DNA from: an uncultured Erysipelotrichaceae bacterium
GTDB lineage: Bacteria > Bacillota_I > Bacilli_A > Erysipelotrichales > Erysipelotrichaceae
Length of the DNA stretch: 64,000 nucleotides
Direction of reading: 5' to 3'
Assembly (NCBI GenBank): GCA_902775735.1
Contig: CACYNH010000008.1
Span: 1 to 64,000 of the forward strand
The position numbers and the translations under genes are program-made. Below, one piece after another: positions 37,695-45,294 of this stretch; position 1 is the stretch's first letter, and every line of letters starts with the position of its first letter. Under the pieces are notes generated by a model. It saw only the letters and a list, made by a program, of their open reading frames with translations. It had not been told where the DNA came from and did no database searches.

Positions 37695-38297
37695 ATGATT
37701 CTGATTGACCACAGGGACCATGAACATGTAAAGAGCGTGGCGGCCGCATTTGCGGAAAGCTTCTTAAGCCAGTATGGTTCTCTTTCCTCATGCATGAACT
37801 ATGAAGAGGCCTGTATTTACTTTGAGCTGACCCTGTATGAATATGCCCGGGCGAAGAATCTCTACGCTCTTTCCGAAAAGGAGGAGGGCTATATTGTCTA
37901 TTACCGCAAGGACAAAGGCATGCCGTGGTACCGGGACTTATTGCTGTTTGTGAGGTATTTCAGGCATATCAGAATTGAGACAATGCAGAAAATGATGCTG
38001 GTGAGAAGAGGCTGGACGGACTACACAATCGCCCATCTCAATACGCCTGATTATGTGGATGTTTCCCTGGTGGCAGTCAAAAAAGAATATCAGGGAAAAG
38101 GTTATCTGCGGAAACTGATGGCGGCACCCTTCGCCCTTGCGGATGAACTGGGCATTCCCTGCATTCTGGATACCGATGCCGAACATAAGGCCATCCGCTA
38201 TGAAAGCGTCGGGATGAGAGTGGAAAGAGATCAGCTGCTCGACAATGGCATGCATTTCTATACGATGATTTATGAACCGGAGGGAAAAAAGAAATGA
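37695..38297 (+). CDS. GNAT-family N-acetyltransferase
   Basis: 200 residues. The acetyl-CoA loop is VKKEYQGKGYLRKLM, and YESVGMRVERDQLLDNG forms the C-terminal unit. No Shine-Dalgarno is visible; TATGAT ends 8 bases before the ATG, so a leaderless mRNA is possible. It overlaps the PARG-like gene by ATGA. Confidence 0.8.
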   Translation: MILIDHRDHEHVKSVAAAFAESFLSQYGSLSSCMNYEEACIYFELTLYEYARAKNLYALSEKEEGYIVYYRKDKGMPWYRDLLLFVRYFRHIRIETMQKMMLVRRGWTDYTIAHLNTPDYVDVSLVAVKKEYQGKGYLRKLMAAPFALADELGIPCILDTDAEHKAIRYESVGMRVERDQLLDNGMHFYTMIYEPEGKKK

Positions 38298-39139
38298 GAG
38301 AAAGAAATATCGGTTACCTGCATGAAACCCTTCGCGCCTTTGAAACAGGCGTATATGAAACAGAAAACGGAAAAGCGGAAGTGCAGCTCGGCATGGATGA
38401 AATCCTGAAGGCGGAAGTATTTCTTCCCGACCGGATCTATGATCTGAAACCGGAAGGCTTAAGAGCGAAAGAAGGAAAATGTGTTTATTCATGCCTGAAT
38501 ATCGATTCCTTCAGCCAGGCATTCAATATGATGAATGAAAATCCGGATGAGCCGGTGCTTGTATTGAACCTGGCCAATCCGGTCAATATCGGCGGCGGGG
38601 CAAGAAGAGGAGCGATCGCCCAGGAGGAAGACCTTTGCCGCAAGAGCTCTCTGCTTCTCAATCTTGAAGGGCTGGAAGCTTATCCGTATTACGCTTATAA
38701 CAGAGCGCTGGAAACATATATGGGCTCTGACGCTTTGATCATTTCCCCGAAGGTAGAAGTCATCCGCGATGAGCATATGCGCCTGATTTCCCCGTCCGTG
38801 ATTGTGTCTGTGATGACCTGCGCGGCGCCTTATCTTTACTATGGCAAAGAGGGCATGAGCGAAGAGGAATATGAGCAGATGCTGTATACACGCATGGAAG
38901 GAATGCTGAAGGTGAGTGCAGCGAAAGGGTACCGGAGGCTGGTACTGGGCGCCTTTGGCTGCGGGGCTTTCCGCAATGACGCCGCTGTTGTGGCAAGACT
39001 CTTCCATGAAGTATTTGAAAACTTCAGCTTCGGCGGCTACAGCTCAGATCAGCTGTTTGCGGAAGTCTGTTTCGCCGTTCTCTGCCGCAGGGATCTCTAC
39101 AACGTCAATTGCTTCGCGGAATATTTCGGAAAAAAGTAA
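38294..39139 (+). CDS. Bacterial PARG-like protein (TIGR02452 family)
   Basis: 281 residues. NIGGGARRGAIAQEE carries the Gly-Gly-Gly (100-102) and Gln-Glu-Glu (110-112) signature of poly(ADP-ribose) glycohydrolases of the microbial type, within a macrodomain-like fold; the LGAFGCGAFRND block near residue 220 is also conserved. It is expected to remove ADP-ribose from a target. No ADP-ribosyltransferase is visible in the window. It is translationally coupled to the GNAT gene. Confidence 0.85.
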   Translation: MRERNIGYLHETLRAFETGVYETENGKAEVQLGMDEILKAEVFLPDRIYDLKPEGLRAKEGKCVYSCLNIDSFSQAFNMMNENPDEPVLVLNLANPVNIGGGARRGAIAQEEDLCRKSSLLLNLEGLEAYPYYAYNRALETYMGSDALIISPKVEVIRDEHMRLISPSVIVSVMTCAAPYLYYGKEGMSEEEYEQMLYTRMEGMLKVSAAKGYRRLVLGAFGCGAFRNDAAVVARLFHEVFENFSFGGYSSDQLFAEVCFAVLCRRDLYNVNCFAEYFGKK

Positions 39140-39171
39140 GAGAAAAATCAGGGAATTCAGAAAAATCCGGG

Positions 39172-39210
39172 GAATAACTCTTTGAGCGATCAAAACGCAG
39201 GAGGTTATTC
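39172..39210 (+). promoter_or_regulatory. Possible RBS-sequestering hairpin before the DUF5688 gene
   Basis: GAATAACTC (39172-39180) pairs with GAGGTTATTC (39201-39210) apart from one bulged base. The right arm contains part of the AGGAGG ribosome binding site and ends directly at the ATG. Confidence 0.4.
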
Positions 39211-40101
39211 ATGGATCAAAACAAATCCCTTGAGCTCATCGAAAATTTCATCACAGTTCTCAGAGACAGACTCGGCACAGACGACTATGAAATCTCACCC
39301 GGCCGGGTTGAAAAACTGACCGGCAGCTACGACTCCGTCATGGTTTTCAACAAAAAGACCAAAGTCGGCGGCAATGTCGACCGCCAGCTTGTCATCTCAC
39401 TGTACGAACAGGGATACTGCCTGGAAAGAATCGCGGAGTATGTCATTGAAAACATGGTTGATGAGGTTCTCAGTGTCCCGATCGAAACGGACTGGATTCT
39501 GCAGTATGACAAAGTGAAAGATCTGCTGTTCGTCAGACTCTCCAACAGAACCGAAAACGCGCAGCTTCTTTCCGTGACGCCGCATAAAGACCTTCCCGGC
39601 GATCTGGCCGCGACAGTTCATATCTATGTTGAAGTGGAGTATGGCTTCGGCAGTGTCATCGTTTCTGAAGAGTGCCTCAAATCCTATGGCATGACGTTTG
39701 ACGAACTGTATGAAGCCGCCATTGAAAACGGTCAGAAGATCATGCCGGTGATCATTGCGACACTTGATGAGACGATCGGCGTTCCTGAAGTGGATCATGC
39801 GTGCACCGGCGTCGTTATGACAAATGAAAAGCAGATCAACGGTTCGGCGGTGATTCTCTATCCGGACGTGCTGGAAAAAGCCTGGGATTACTTCAAAGAG
39901 GATTTCTGGCTGTTCCCGTCTTCCATTCATGAAATGATCGCGTTCCGTGTATCATCAATGTCTGAAGAAAGAGCGCGCGCTATTCTGCGCAATGCCAATA
40001 AGACGGTCGTCGCCGGCAATGAAAAGCTCAGCGATGTCCTCTACATTTATCACCATGAAACAGGAACATTTGAACCTGTTGAAGAAAATAACAAAGAATA
40101 G
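39211..40101 (+). CDS. DUF5688 family protein
   Basis: 296 residues, no signal peptide or membrane helix. The pattern ends with IYHHETGTFEPV, and the middle holds the LSVTPHKDLPGDLA and LYPDVLEKAWDYF blocks seen in DUF5688 proteins of gut Bacillota. Function is unknown. The start is fixed by AGGAGG at 39199-39204. Monocistronic with a terminator. Confidence 0.8.
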   Translation: MDQNKSLELIENFITVLRDRLGTDDYEISPGRVEKLTGSYDSVMVFNKKTKVGGNVDRQLVISLYEQGYCLERIAEYVIENMVDEVLSVPIETDWILQYDKVKDLLFVRLSNRTENAQLLSVTPHKDLPGDLAATVHIYVEVEYGFGSVIVSEECLKSYGMTFDELYEAAIENGQKIMPVIIATLDETIGVPEVDHACTGVVMTNEKQINGSAVILYPDVLEKAWDYFKEDFWLFPSSIHEMIAFRVSSMSEERARAILRNANKTVVAGNEKLSDVLYIYHHETGTFEPVEENNKE

Positions 40102-40106
40102 AACAG

Positions 40107-40129
40107 AAGAGCAGGATCACTGCTCTTTT
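40107..40129 (+). terminator. Rho-independent terminator
   Basis: AAGAGCAG / CTGCTCTT stem with a 5-base loop and trailing T. Confidence 0.85.
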
Positions 40130-40132
40130 AAA

Positions 40133-40156
40133 ATGACATAATTATTACAATGTCAT
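40133..40156 (+). promoter_or_regulatory. Perfect inverted repeat before the VOC gene
   Basis: ATGACAT and ATGTCAT arms separated by 10 AT-rich bases, followed by a third half-site ATGACA at 40164. Candidate operator; the regulator is unknown. Confidence 0.45.
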
Positions 40157-40222
40157 ATAACCTGATGACAGAACATATACCCTACGATATGATGATTTCA
40201 GATCAGACTGCAAGGAGAAGAG

Positions 40223-40615
40223 ATGAAACTGGATGGTTTTGGGATATTTGTGAAGGATATGCCGGTCATGGTCTGCTTTTACCGGGATGTGCTGGGCTTT
40301 GAAATCAAAGATGATGAAAATGCGCGCAATGTCATGCTGGAAAAGGACGGAACACTGTTCATGCTGTATAGAAGAAGCGACTTTGAAGTGATGACGGAAA
40401 CGAAGTATACCTACGCGGACGGACTCATCGGCCATTATGAGATCGCGCTGTCTGTGAACAATTACGCAGAAGTGGACAGTACGTTTGCTGAGGTGACTCA
40501 CAAAGGCGCAAAGCCGGTCATGGCGCCGACAACGGAACTGTGGGGTCAGCGGACATGCTATATCGCCGATCCTGAAGGCAATCTGATTGAAATCGGGTCT
40601 TTTGTGAAGGATTGA
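40223..40615 (+). CDS. VOC/glyoxalase-like protein
   Basis: 130 residues, two beta-alpha-beta-beta-beta units. VKDMPVMVCFYRDVLGF and a C-terminal YIADPEGNLIEIGSF with Glu as a possible metal ligand. It may bind a small molecule (resistance or glyoxalase type); no activity can be named. CAAGGAGAAG precedes the ATG. Confidence 0.87.
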   Translation: MKLDGFGIFVKDMPVMVCFYRDVLGFEIKDDENARNVMLEKDGTLFMLYRRSDFEVMTETKYTYADGLIGHYEIALSVNNYAEVDSTFAEVTHKGAKPVMAPTTELWGQRTCYIADPEGNLIEIGSFVKD

Positions 40616-40664
40616 AGGCGTTTCTTATGATGGATAAAACATCAGAAACTCAATGTGCTGTAAA

Positions 40665-40687
40665 GATAACAGGAGGAATTTGTTATC
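40665..40687 (+). promoter_or_regulatory. Inverted repeat GATAACA / TGTTATC before the GyrI-like gene
   Basis: Perfect 7-base arms with a 9-base centre, just before a TGC-TATATG element (40691). The centre is a good Shine-Dalgarno (AGGAGG). A 10-codon frame MNVQEYLKSL (40697-40729) follows. Confidence 0.35.
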
Positions 40688-40771
40688 CTTTGCTATATGA
40701 ATGTTCAGGAGTATCTGAAAAGTCTGTAATCTTTCAAATCATACTCATTACAGAATGAGCAGGAGAAGAAT

Positions 40772-41404
40772 ATGGCATTTGACTTTAAAAAAGAATACAA
40801 AGAATTTTATCTGCCCAAAAACAGACCGGAAATTGTGAATGTTGGCGCCGCAAACTATCTGGCTGTTGAAGGAAAAGGCAATCCGAATGAGGAAGGCAGT
40901 GAATATAAGCAGTCAATCGAACTGCTGTACGGCATTGCCTATACCATTAAAATGTCGAAGAAGACAGATTACAGAATCGAGGGCTATTTCGACTATGTAG
41001 TTCCGCCGCTTGAAGGCTTCTGGAAACAGGAGGGGAGTCATTCGATCGATTATTCCCGCAAGGAGGATTTCGAATTTGTCTCTGTCATCCGCCTGCCGGA
41101 TTTTGTCAGTGAAAAAGATGTGGAATGGGCAAAGGAAGAAGCGAAGCGCAAAAAGAAGACGGATTTCTCAAAAGTGGAATTCAGGACGATTGAAGAAGGA
41201 CTGTGCGTGCAGTGCATGCATAACGGTCCGTATGACGATGAACCCGCCACAGTCGCTTTAATGGACAGATTTCTTGAAGAGAACGGATACGTCAATGACA
41301 TCAGCGACACAAGAATGCACCATGAAATCTATCTCAGCGACGCCAGACGCACGGCGCTGGAGAAACTCAAGACGGTGATCCGCCATCCCGTCAGGATGAA
41401 ATAA
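40772..41404 (+). CDS. GyrI-like small-molecule binding protein
   Basis: 210 residues. FLPKN...NYLAVEGKGNPNEEG, SEYKQSIELLYGIAYTIKMS and the C-terminal MHHEIYLSDARR are typical of the GyrI-like family, which binds drugs or other ligands. It lacks the HTH found in TipA/BmrR relatives. CAGGAGAAG precedes the ATG. Confidence 0.85.
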   Translation: MAFDFKKEYKEFYLPKNRPEIVNVGAANYLAVEGKGNPNEEGSEYKQSIELLYGIAYTIKMSKKTDYRIEGYFDYVVPPLEGFWKQEGSHSIDYSRKEDFEFVSVIRLPDFVSEKDVEWAKEEAKRKKKTDFSKVEFRTIEEGLCVQCMHNGPYDDEPATVALMDRFLEENGYVNDISDTRMHHEIYLSDARRTALEKLKTVIRHPVRMK

Positions 41405-41413
41405 GGCTAACAG

Positions 41414-41441
41414 CAGACAGTGAAAAGCTGTCTGTTTTTTT
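41414..41441 (+). terminator. Rho-independent terminator
   Basis: CAGACAG / CTGTCTG stem and a seven-T run. Confidence 0.88.
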
Positions 41442-41560
41442 CAGTTATCGGAATTACTTTTAACCGGCGATCAGAGAACGGTATAAGAGAGCGGCTGATT
41501 TATGAGTCTTCATCTGCTTTACAGTGATAAAATACATCACATCAGAAAAGGAGATATGAG

Positions 41561-42256
41561 ATGAGTGATCCGGGAACAATCAGGTTTTTTGTACAGAAGG
41601 AAGTTCTCGATGCCGGTGTGAAGATCATATTTCCGGTCATTGAGGGGATTGACAACACTGCCGTTTCTGAAGAATGGATGGCGCGAAGAACCGCTTTGAT
41701 TTCAGAACTGGCAGAAAGATACCGGGATCTGGATTTTCATGAGGACTGTGTTCTTGAAGGATTCAACATTCTTCATGACAGGACTGGCGTGAAAAGGCGA
41801 AAGAATGTGCCGGCTTCGGAGAATCTGATCCGTCTGTTGAAAAAGAACGGAGACATGCCGGTGATCAACCAGGCTGTAGATATCTACAATGTCATTTCAA
41901 TGGATTCAAAACTGGCGCTCGGCGCCCATGATATCGATAAAACGTCCGGCAATGTGACACTGCGGTTTACCGACGGCAGTGAAAAGTTTGTGCCGATCGG
42001 ACAGACGCAGCCTCAGCCGGTCAGGCCTCATGAGTACAGCTATTGCGATGATCATAATGAAATTCTCTGCCGGCTTGAAATCAGACAGGTGGAAAAGACC
42101 AAGGTGACAGAATCAGCCGGGAATATTTTCTATATTGTCCAGGGCAATGAAGAAACCGACAGGGACTTTCTGGAAGAAACCGCTCAGAGAATTATTGATG
42201 AAACAGTAAAGTACTGCGGCGGAAGGGGGCGGATCATCATTCCGGAAGTGATCTGA
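41561..42256 (+). CDS. B3/B4 tRNA-binding domain protein
   Basis: 231 residues. It resembles the free-standing B3/B4 domain of the phenylalanyl-tRNA synthetase beta chain: VPASENLIRLLKKNGDMPVINQAVDIYNVIS, then LALGAHDIDK and a C-terminal GNEETDRDFLEE. Such proteins may edit mischarged tRNA, but this is not settled. AAAAGGAGA precedes the ATG, and a TGA-TAAAAT element lies at 41525. Confidence 0.85.
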   Translation: MSDPGTIRFFVQKEVLDAGVKIIFPVIEGIDNTAVSEEWMARRTALISELAERYRDLDFHEDCVLEGFNILHDRTGVKRRKNVPASENLIRLLKKNGDMPVINQAVDIYNVISMDSKLALGAHDIDKTSGNVTLRFTDGSEKFVPIGQTQPQPVRPHEYSYCDDHNEILCRLEIRQVEKTKVTESAGNIFYIVQGNEETDRDFLEETAQRIIDETVKYCGGRGRIIIPEVI

Positions 42257-42280
42257 AGAGGTTTCTGATGAGTGCTGTTC

Positions 42281-42304
42281 AGCGGGAAAAGTCCCGCTTT
42301 TTTT
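42281..42304 (+). terminator. Rho-independent terminator
   Basis: AGCGGGA / TCCCGCT stem, loop AAAG, then a T run. Confidence 0.92.
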
Positions 42305-42377
42305 GTATAGTCATGAAGACTATGAGATGGATAACTGCTTATTATGATAAAATGATTGTAATTTTAAAGGGGATTTC

Positions 42378-42425
42378 ATGCACGGCATGAAGAAAGATGC
42401 GTCAAGCATCCGGAGGTTTAAATGA
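42378..42425 (+). CDS. Leader ORF of the sugar ABC operon (15 aa)
   Basis: ATG at 42378 follows AAAGGGG by 5 bases and encodes a basic 15-residue peptide ([15 protein letters not shown]). Its stop TGA at 42423 overlaps the ATG of the ATPase gene (ATGA), so the two would be translationally coupled. The frame also spans CATGC / GCATG and GATGC / GCATC hairpins (42377-42389, 42396-42410), and the CGGAGG for the ATPase lies inside it. It may regulate the operon by translation; its real use is unproven. Confidence 0.45.
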   Translation: MHGMKKDASSIRRFK

Positions 42426-43525
42426 AAATTGTACTGGATCATCTGACCAAGCGCTATCCCAACCGGACTAAGGGAGAAGCGGATGTCATTGCGGTCAACG
42501 ACTTTAATTTTGAGATTCCTGACGGCAAACTGATCGGCCTTTTAGGTCCGTCGGGCTGCGGCAAGAGCACAACCCTCAACCTGATCAGCGGCCTGGAAAC
42601 AGCCACCAGCGGAAAGATCTGGTTCGGCGATGACGACGTCACCAACGTGCCGCCGGAAAACAGAGGCGTCGGTCTGGTCTTCCAGAGCTACGCGCTCTAT
42701 CCGCACTTGACCGTCAGACAGAACATCATGTTCCCTTTGGAGAATGTCAAAGGCAAGGACAGACTCACCAAGGAACAGATGAAGGAAAAGGCACTTGAAG
42801 CAGCGAAGCTTGTCCAGATCGAAATGCTCATGGACAGAAAGCCCAGCCAGCTTTCCGGCGGCCAGCAGCAGCGTGTCGCGATCGCAAGAGCGCTCGTCAA
42901 ACTGCCCAGAGTCCTTCTTCTCGACGAACCGCTTTCCAACCTTGACGCCAGACTCAGACTTGCGACAAGAGAAGAAATCAGGAGAATCCAGACCGAAACA
43001 AAACTGACGACAGTCTTCGTCACCCATGATCAGGAAGAAGCCATGAGCATTTCCGACTTCATCGTTGTCATGAAGGACGGCATTGTCCAGCAGATCGGCA
43101 AACCGCAGGACGTTTACGATCATCCGGGCAACCTGTTTGTCGCCAAGTTCCTCGGCACGCCGCCGATCAATGTCTTTGAAGGAAAAGTCGAAAACGGCGC
43201 GATTGTCGTGAACGGCGAAAGAATCCTTGAGATTGAAGGCGTCGAAGACCAGGATGTCTATGTCGGCATCCGTCCGGAAGGCTTCCTGCTGGATGAAAAG
43301 GGTACCTTCCACTGCGCGAAGAAGCAGGTCGAAGTCATGGGCCGCGACACCAGCATCGTCTTTGATAACCCGGCTTCCGTTTCCGAATCCCTGCGCGCCA
43401 TTATCACACTCGATAACAGGGACGCCATCGGCGATACCGTCTGCTTCGCTTTAAAACCGAACAAAGTTGAAATCTTCAAAAAGGACACTGAAGCAAGAAT
43501 CGATTATACCGTGAAAGGGGCTTAA
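42422..43525 (+). CDS. Sugar-type ABC transporter ATPase (UgpC/MsmK-like)
   Basis: 367 residues. Walker [10 protein letters not shown] at 42-50, Q-loop [10 protein letters not shown], signature LSGGQQQR near 144, Walker [13 protein letters not shown], and a C-terminal TOBE-type regulatory domain. It powers import for CUT1-type permeases. Here the ATPase is the first gene of the operon rather than a separate shared one. Confidence 0.92.
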   Translation: MKIVLDHLTKRYPNRTKGEADVIAVNDFNFEIPDGKLIGLLGPSGCGKSTTLNLISGLETATSGKIWFGDDDVTNVPPENRGVGLVFQSYALYPHLTVRQNIMFPLENVKGKDRLTKEQMKEKALEAAKLVQIEMLMDRKPSQLSGGQQQRVAIARALVKLPRVLLLDEPLSNLDARLRLATREEIRRIQTETKLTTVFVTHDQEEAMSISDFIVVMKDGIVQQIGKPQDVYDHPGNLFVAKFLGTPPINVFEGKVENGAIVVNGERILEIEGVEDQDVYVGIRPEGFLLDEKGTFHCAKKQVEVMGRDTSIVFDNPASVSESLRAIITLDNRDAIGDTVCFALKPNKVEIFKKDTEARIDYTVKGA

Positions 43526-43527
43526 GT

Positions 43528-44412
43528 ATGAGAAAGATCAAGCCGTGGCTGTATCTGCTGCCGGCAATCCTTTTCCTGGCAGCCTTCATGGTCTATCCTC
43601 TGATCGATGTATTCATCTATTCCTTTGAGGAAGGCTACAATTCCGCGTCGCAGACATTCCGCGGCGTCGGCCTGTATAACTACATGTATGTTCTGCGGGA
43701 CCCGTATTTCATCCAGGCCCTCAAGAACACGTTCATCCTTGTCATCATCACCGTGCCGCTGTCCACCGGCATCGCGTTATTGATCGCTTTGGGACTCAAT
43801 TCGATCCCGAAGCTCAAAGATCTCTTCCAGACCATCTTCTTCCTGCCGTATGTCACCAACACACTGGCGGTCGGTCTTGTCTTTATGATCCTGTTCAAAA
43901 AGACAGCTTACTCGGACGGTCTCATCAACATGCTTATAAACATGTTCGGGGGATCCTCGATCGACTTTATCGACGGTCCTTACTGGGCGAAGATGTTTGT
44001 GCTGTGCTTCTATACCGTCTGGATCGTATTGCCGTTCAAGATCCTGATTCTGACAAGCGCGCTGGCGTCGGTTGATCAGAACCTCTATAAAGCGGCGAAG
44101 ATCGACGGCACATCAAGATGGAGAACATTCACAAGAATCACGCTGCCGATGATTTCCCCGATGATCTTCTATCTGATCATCACCGGTTTCATCGGCGCCT
44201 TCAAGGCTTACTCCGACGCGGTCGCATTATTCGGCACCGACCTCAACGCGGCGGGCATGAACACGATCGTCGGCTATATCTATGACATGCTGTATGGAAA
44301 CGGCGGCGGCTATCCGTCCTACGCTTCCTCGGCTGCTCTGATTCTCTTTGCGGTCGTATTGACCATTACAGCCATCAACCTGACCCTATCAGGCTCCGGC
44401 AATAAAAAGTGA
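43528..44412 (+). CDS. ABC transporter permease, CUT1 family, first subunit
   Basis: 294 residues, six membrane helices. The EAA loop that contacts the ATPase is LYKAAKIDGTSRWRTFTRI. N-terminal WLYLLPAILFLAAF is typical of MalF/UgpA type permeases. The ATG lies 2 bases after the ATPase stop. Confidence 0.9.
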   Translation: MRKIKPWLYLLPAILFLAAFMVYPLIDVFIYSFEEGYNSASQTFRGVGLYNYMYVLRDPYFIQALKNTFILVIITVPLSTGIALLIALGLNSIPKLKDLFQTIFFLPYVTNTLAVGLVFMILFKKTAYSDGLINMLINMFGGSSIDFIDGPYWAKMFVLCFYTVWIVLPFKILILTSALASVDQNLYKAAKIDGTSRWRTFTRITLPMISPMIFYLIITGFIGAFKAYSDAVALFGTDLNAAGMNTIVGYIYDMLYGNGGGYPSYASSAALILFAVVLTITAINLTLSGSGNKK

Positions 44413-44421
44413 GGCGGCTAT

Positions 44422-45294
44422 ATGAATACACAGGATTATCTGAAAATAGAAAAAGCCGCCAACAGAAACCGGCGGATCAGAACCGGTATCACATACTTCC
44501 TGCTTGTTGTATGGGCGATCATCGTTCTCTTCCCGTTCTACTGGATGTTACTCACATCGATCAAGAGCTACGGTTCCTACAACGCGGAATATGTTCCAAA
44601 GTTCTTCACGCTGTCCCCGACACTGCAGAACTACATTGACGCCTTTACCCAGGTGCCGCTGGCAAGGTATTTTGCCAACACCCTGATCTTTGCAATCATC
44701 ACCACAGCGGCGATGCTGGTGGTCATTGTTCTTGCGGCTTTCGCGTTCGCAAGACTGGAATTCAAAGGCAGAAACACACTGTTCTCGCTGTTCCTTTCCC
44801 TGATGATGATCCCCAACGAACTGGTCATCATCACAAACTTTGTCACGATCACAAACCTCGGCATGAGAAACACCTTCACCGGTCTGATCCTGCCGTCGAT
44901 CACCTCGATCTTCTATATCTATCTGCTCAAGGAAAACTTCGAGCAGATCCCCGATGAGCTTTACAAGGCCGCTAAAGTCGACGGCACCAGCGATCTGAAA
45001 TATCTGCTGAAGGTCATGATCCCGATCTGCCAGCCGACCATCGTCACGATCGCGATCTTAAAGGTCATCGAATGCTGGAACTCCTACGTCTGGCCCAGAC
45101 TCATCACCGATGATGAGAATTACTTCCTTGTCTCAAACGGTATTCAGGCGATCAGGGAAAACGGATTCGGCCGTGAGAACATCCCGGCAATGATGGCGGC
45201 GGTAGTCGTGATTTCAGTGCCGCTCATCATCCTGTTCCTGATCTTCCACAAGAAGATCATGGCCGGTGTTTCCAGAGGAGGTACCAAGGGATGA
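44422..45294 (+). CDS. ABC transporter permease, CUT1 family, second subunit
   Basis: 290 residues, six helices. EAA loop ELYKAAKVDGTSDLKYLLKV, and LFPFYWMLLTSIK near the N-terminus, as in MalG/UgpE. It overlaps the binding-protein gene by ATGA. Confidence 0.9.
   Translation: MNTQDYLKIEKAANRNRRIRTGITYFLLVVWAIIVLFPFYWMLLTSIKSYGSYNAEYVPKFFTLSPTLQNYIDAFTQVPLARYFANTLIFAIITTAAMLVVIVLAAFAFARLEFKGRNTLFSLFLSLMMIPNELVIITNFVTITNLGMRNTFTGLILPSITSIFYIYLLKENFEQIPDELYKAAKVDGTSDLKYLLKVMIPICQPTIVTIAILKVIECWNSYVWPRLITDDENYFLVSNGIQAIRENGFGRENIPAMMAAVVVISVPLIILFLIFHKKIMAGVSRGGTKG

Noticed and set aside
42542-43312. Minus-strand open frame of 256 codons
   Set aside because: Shadow of the ABC ATPase; composition and the sense gene explain it fully.
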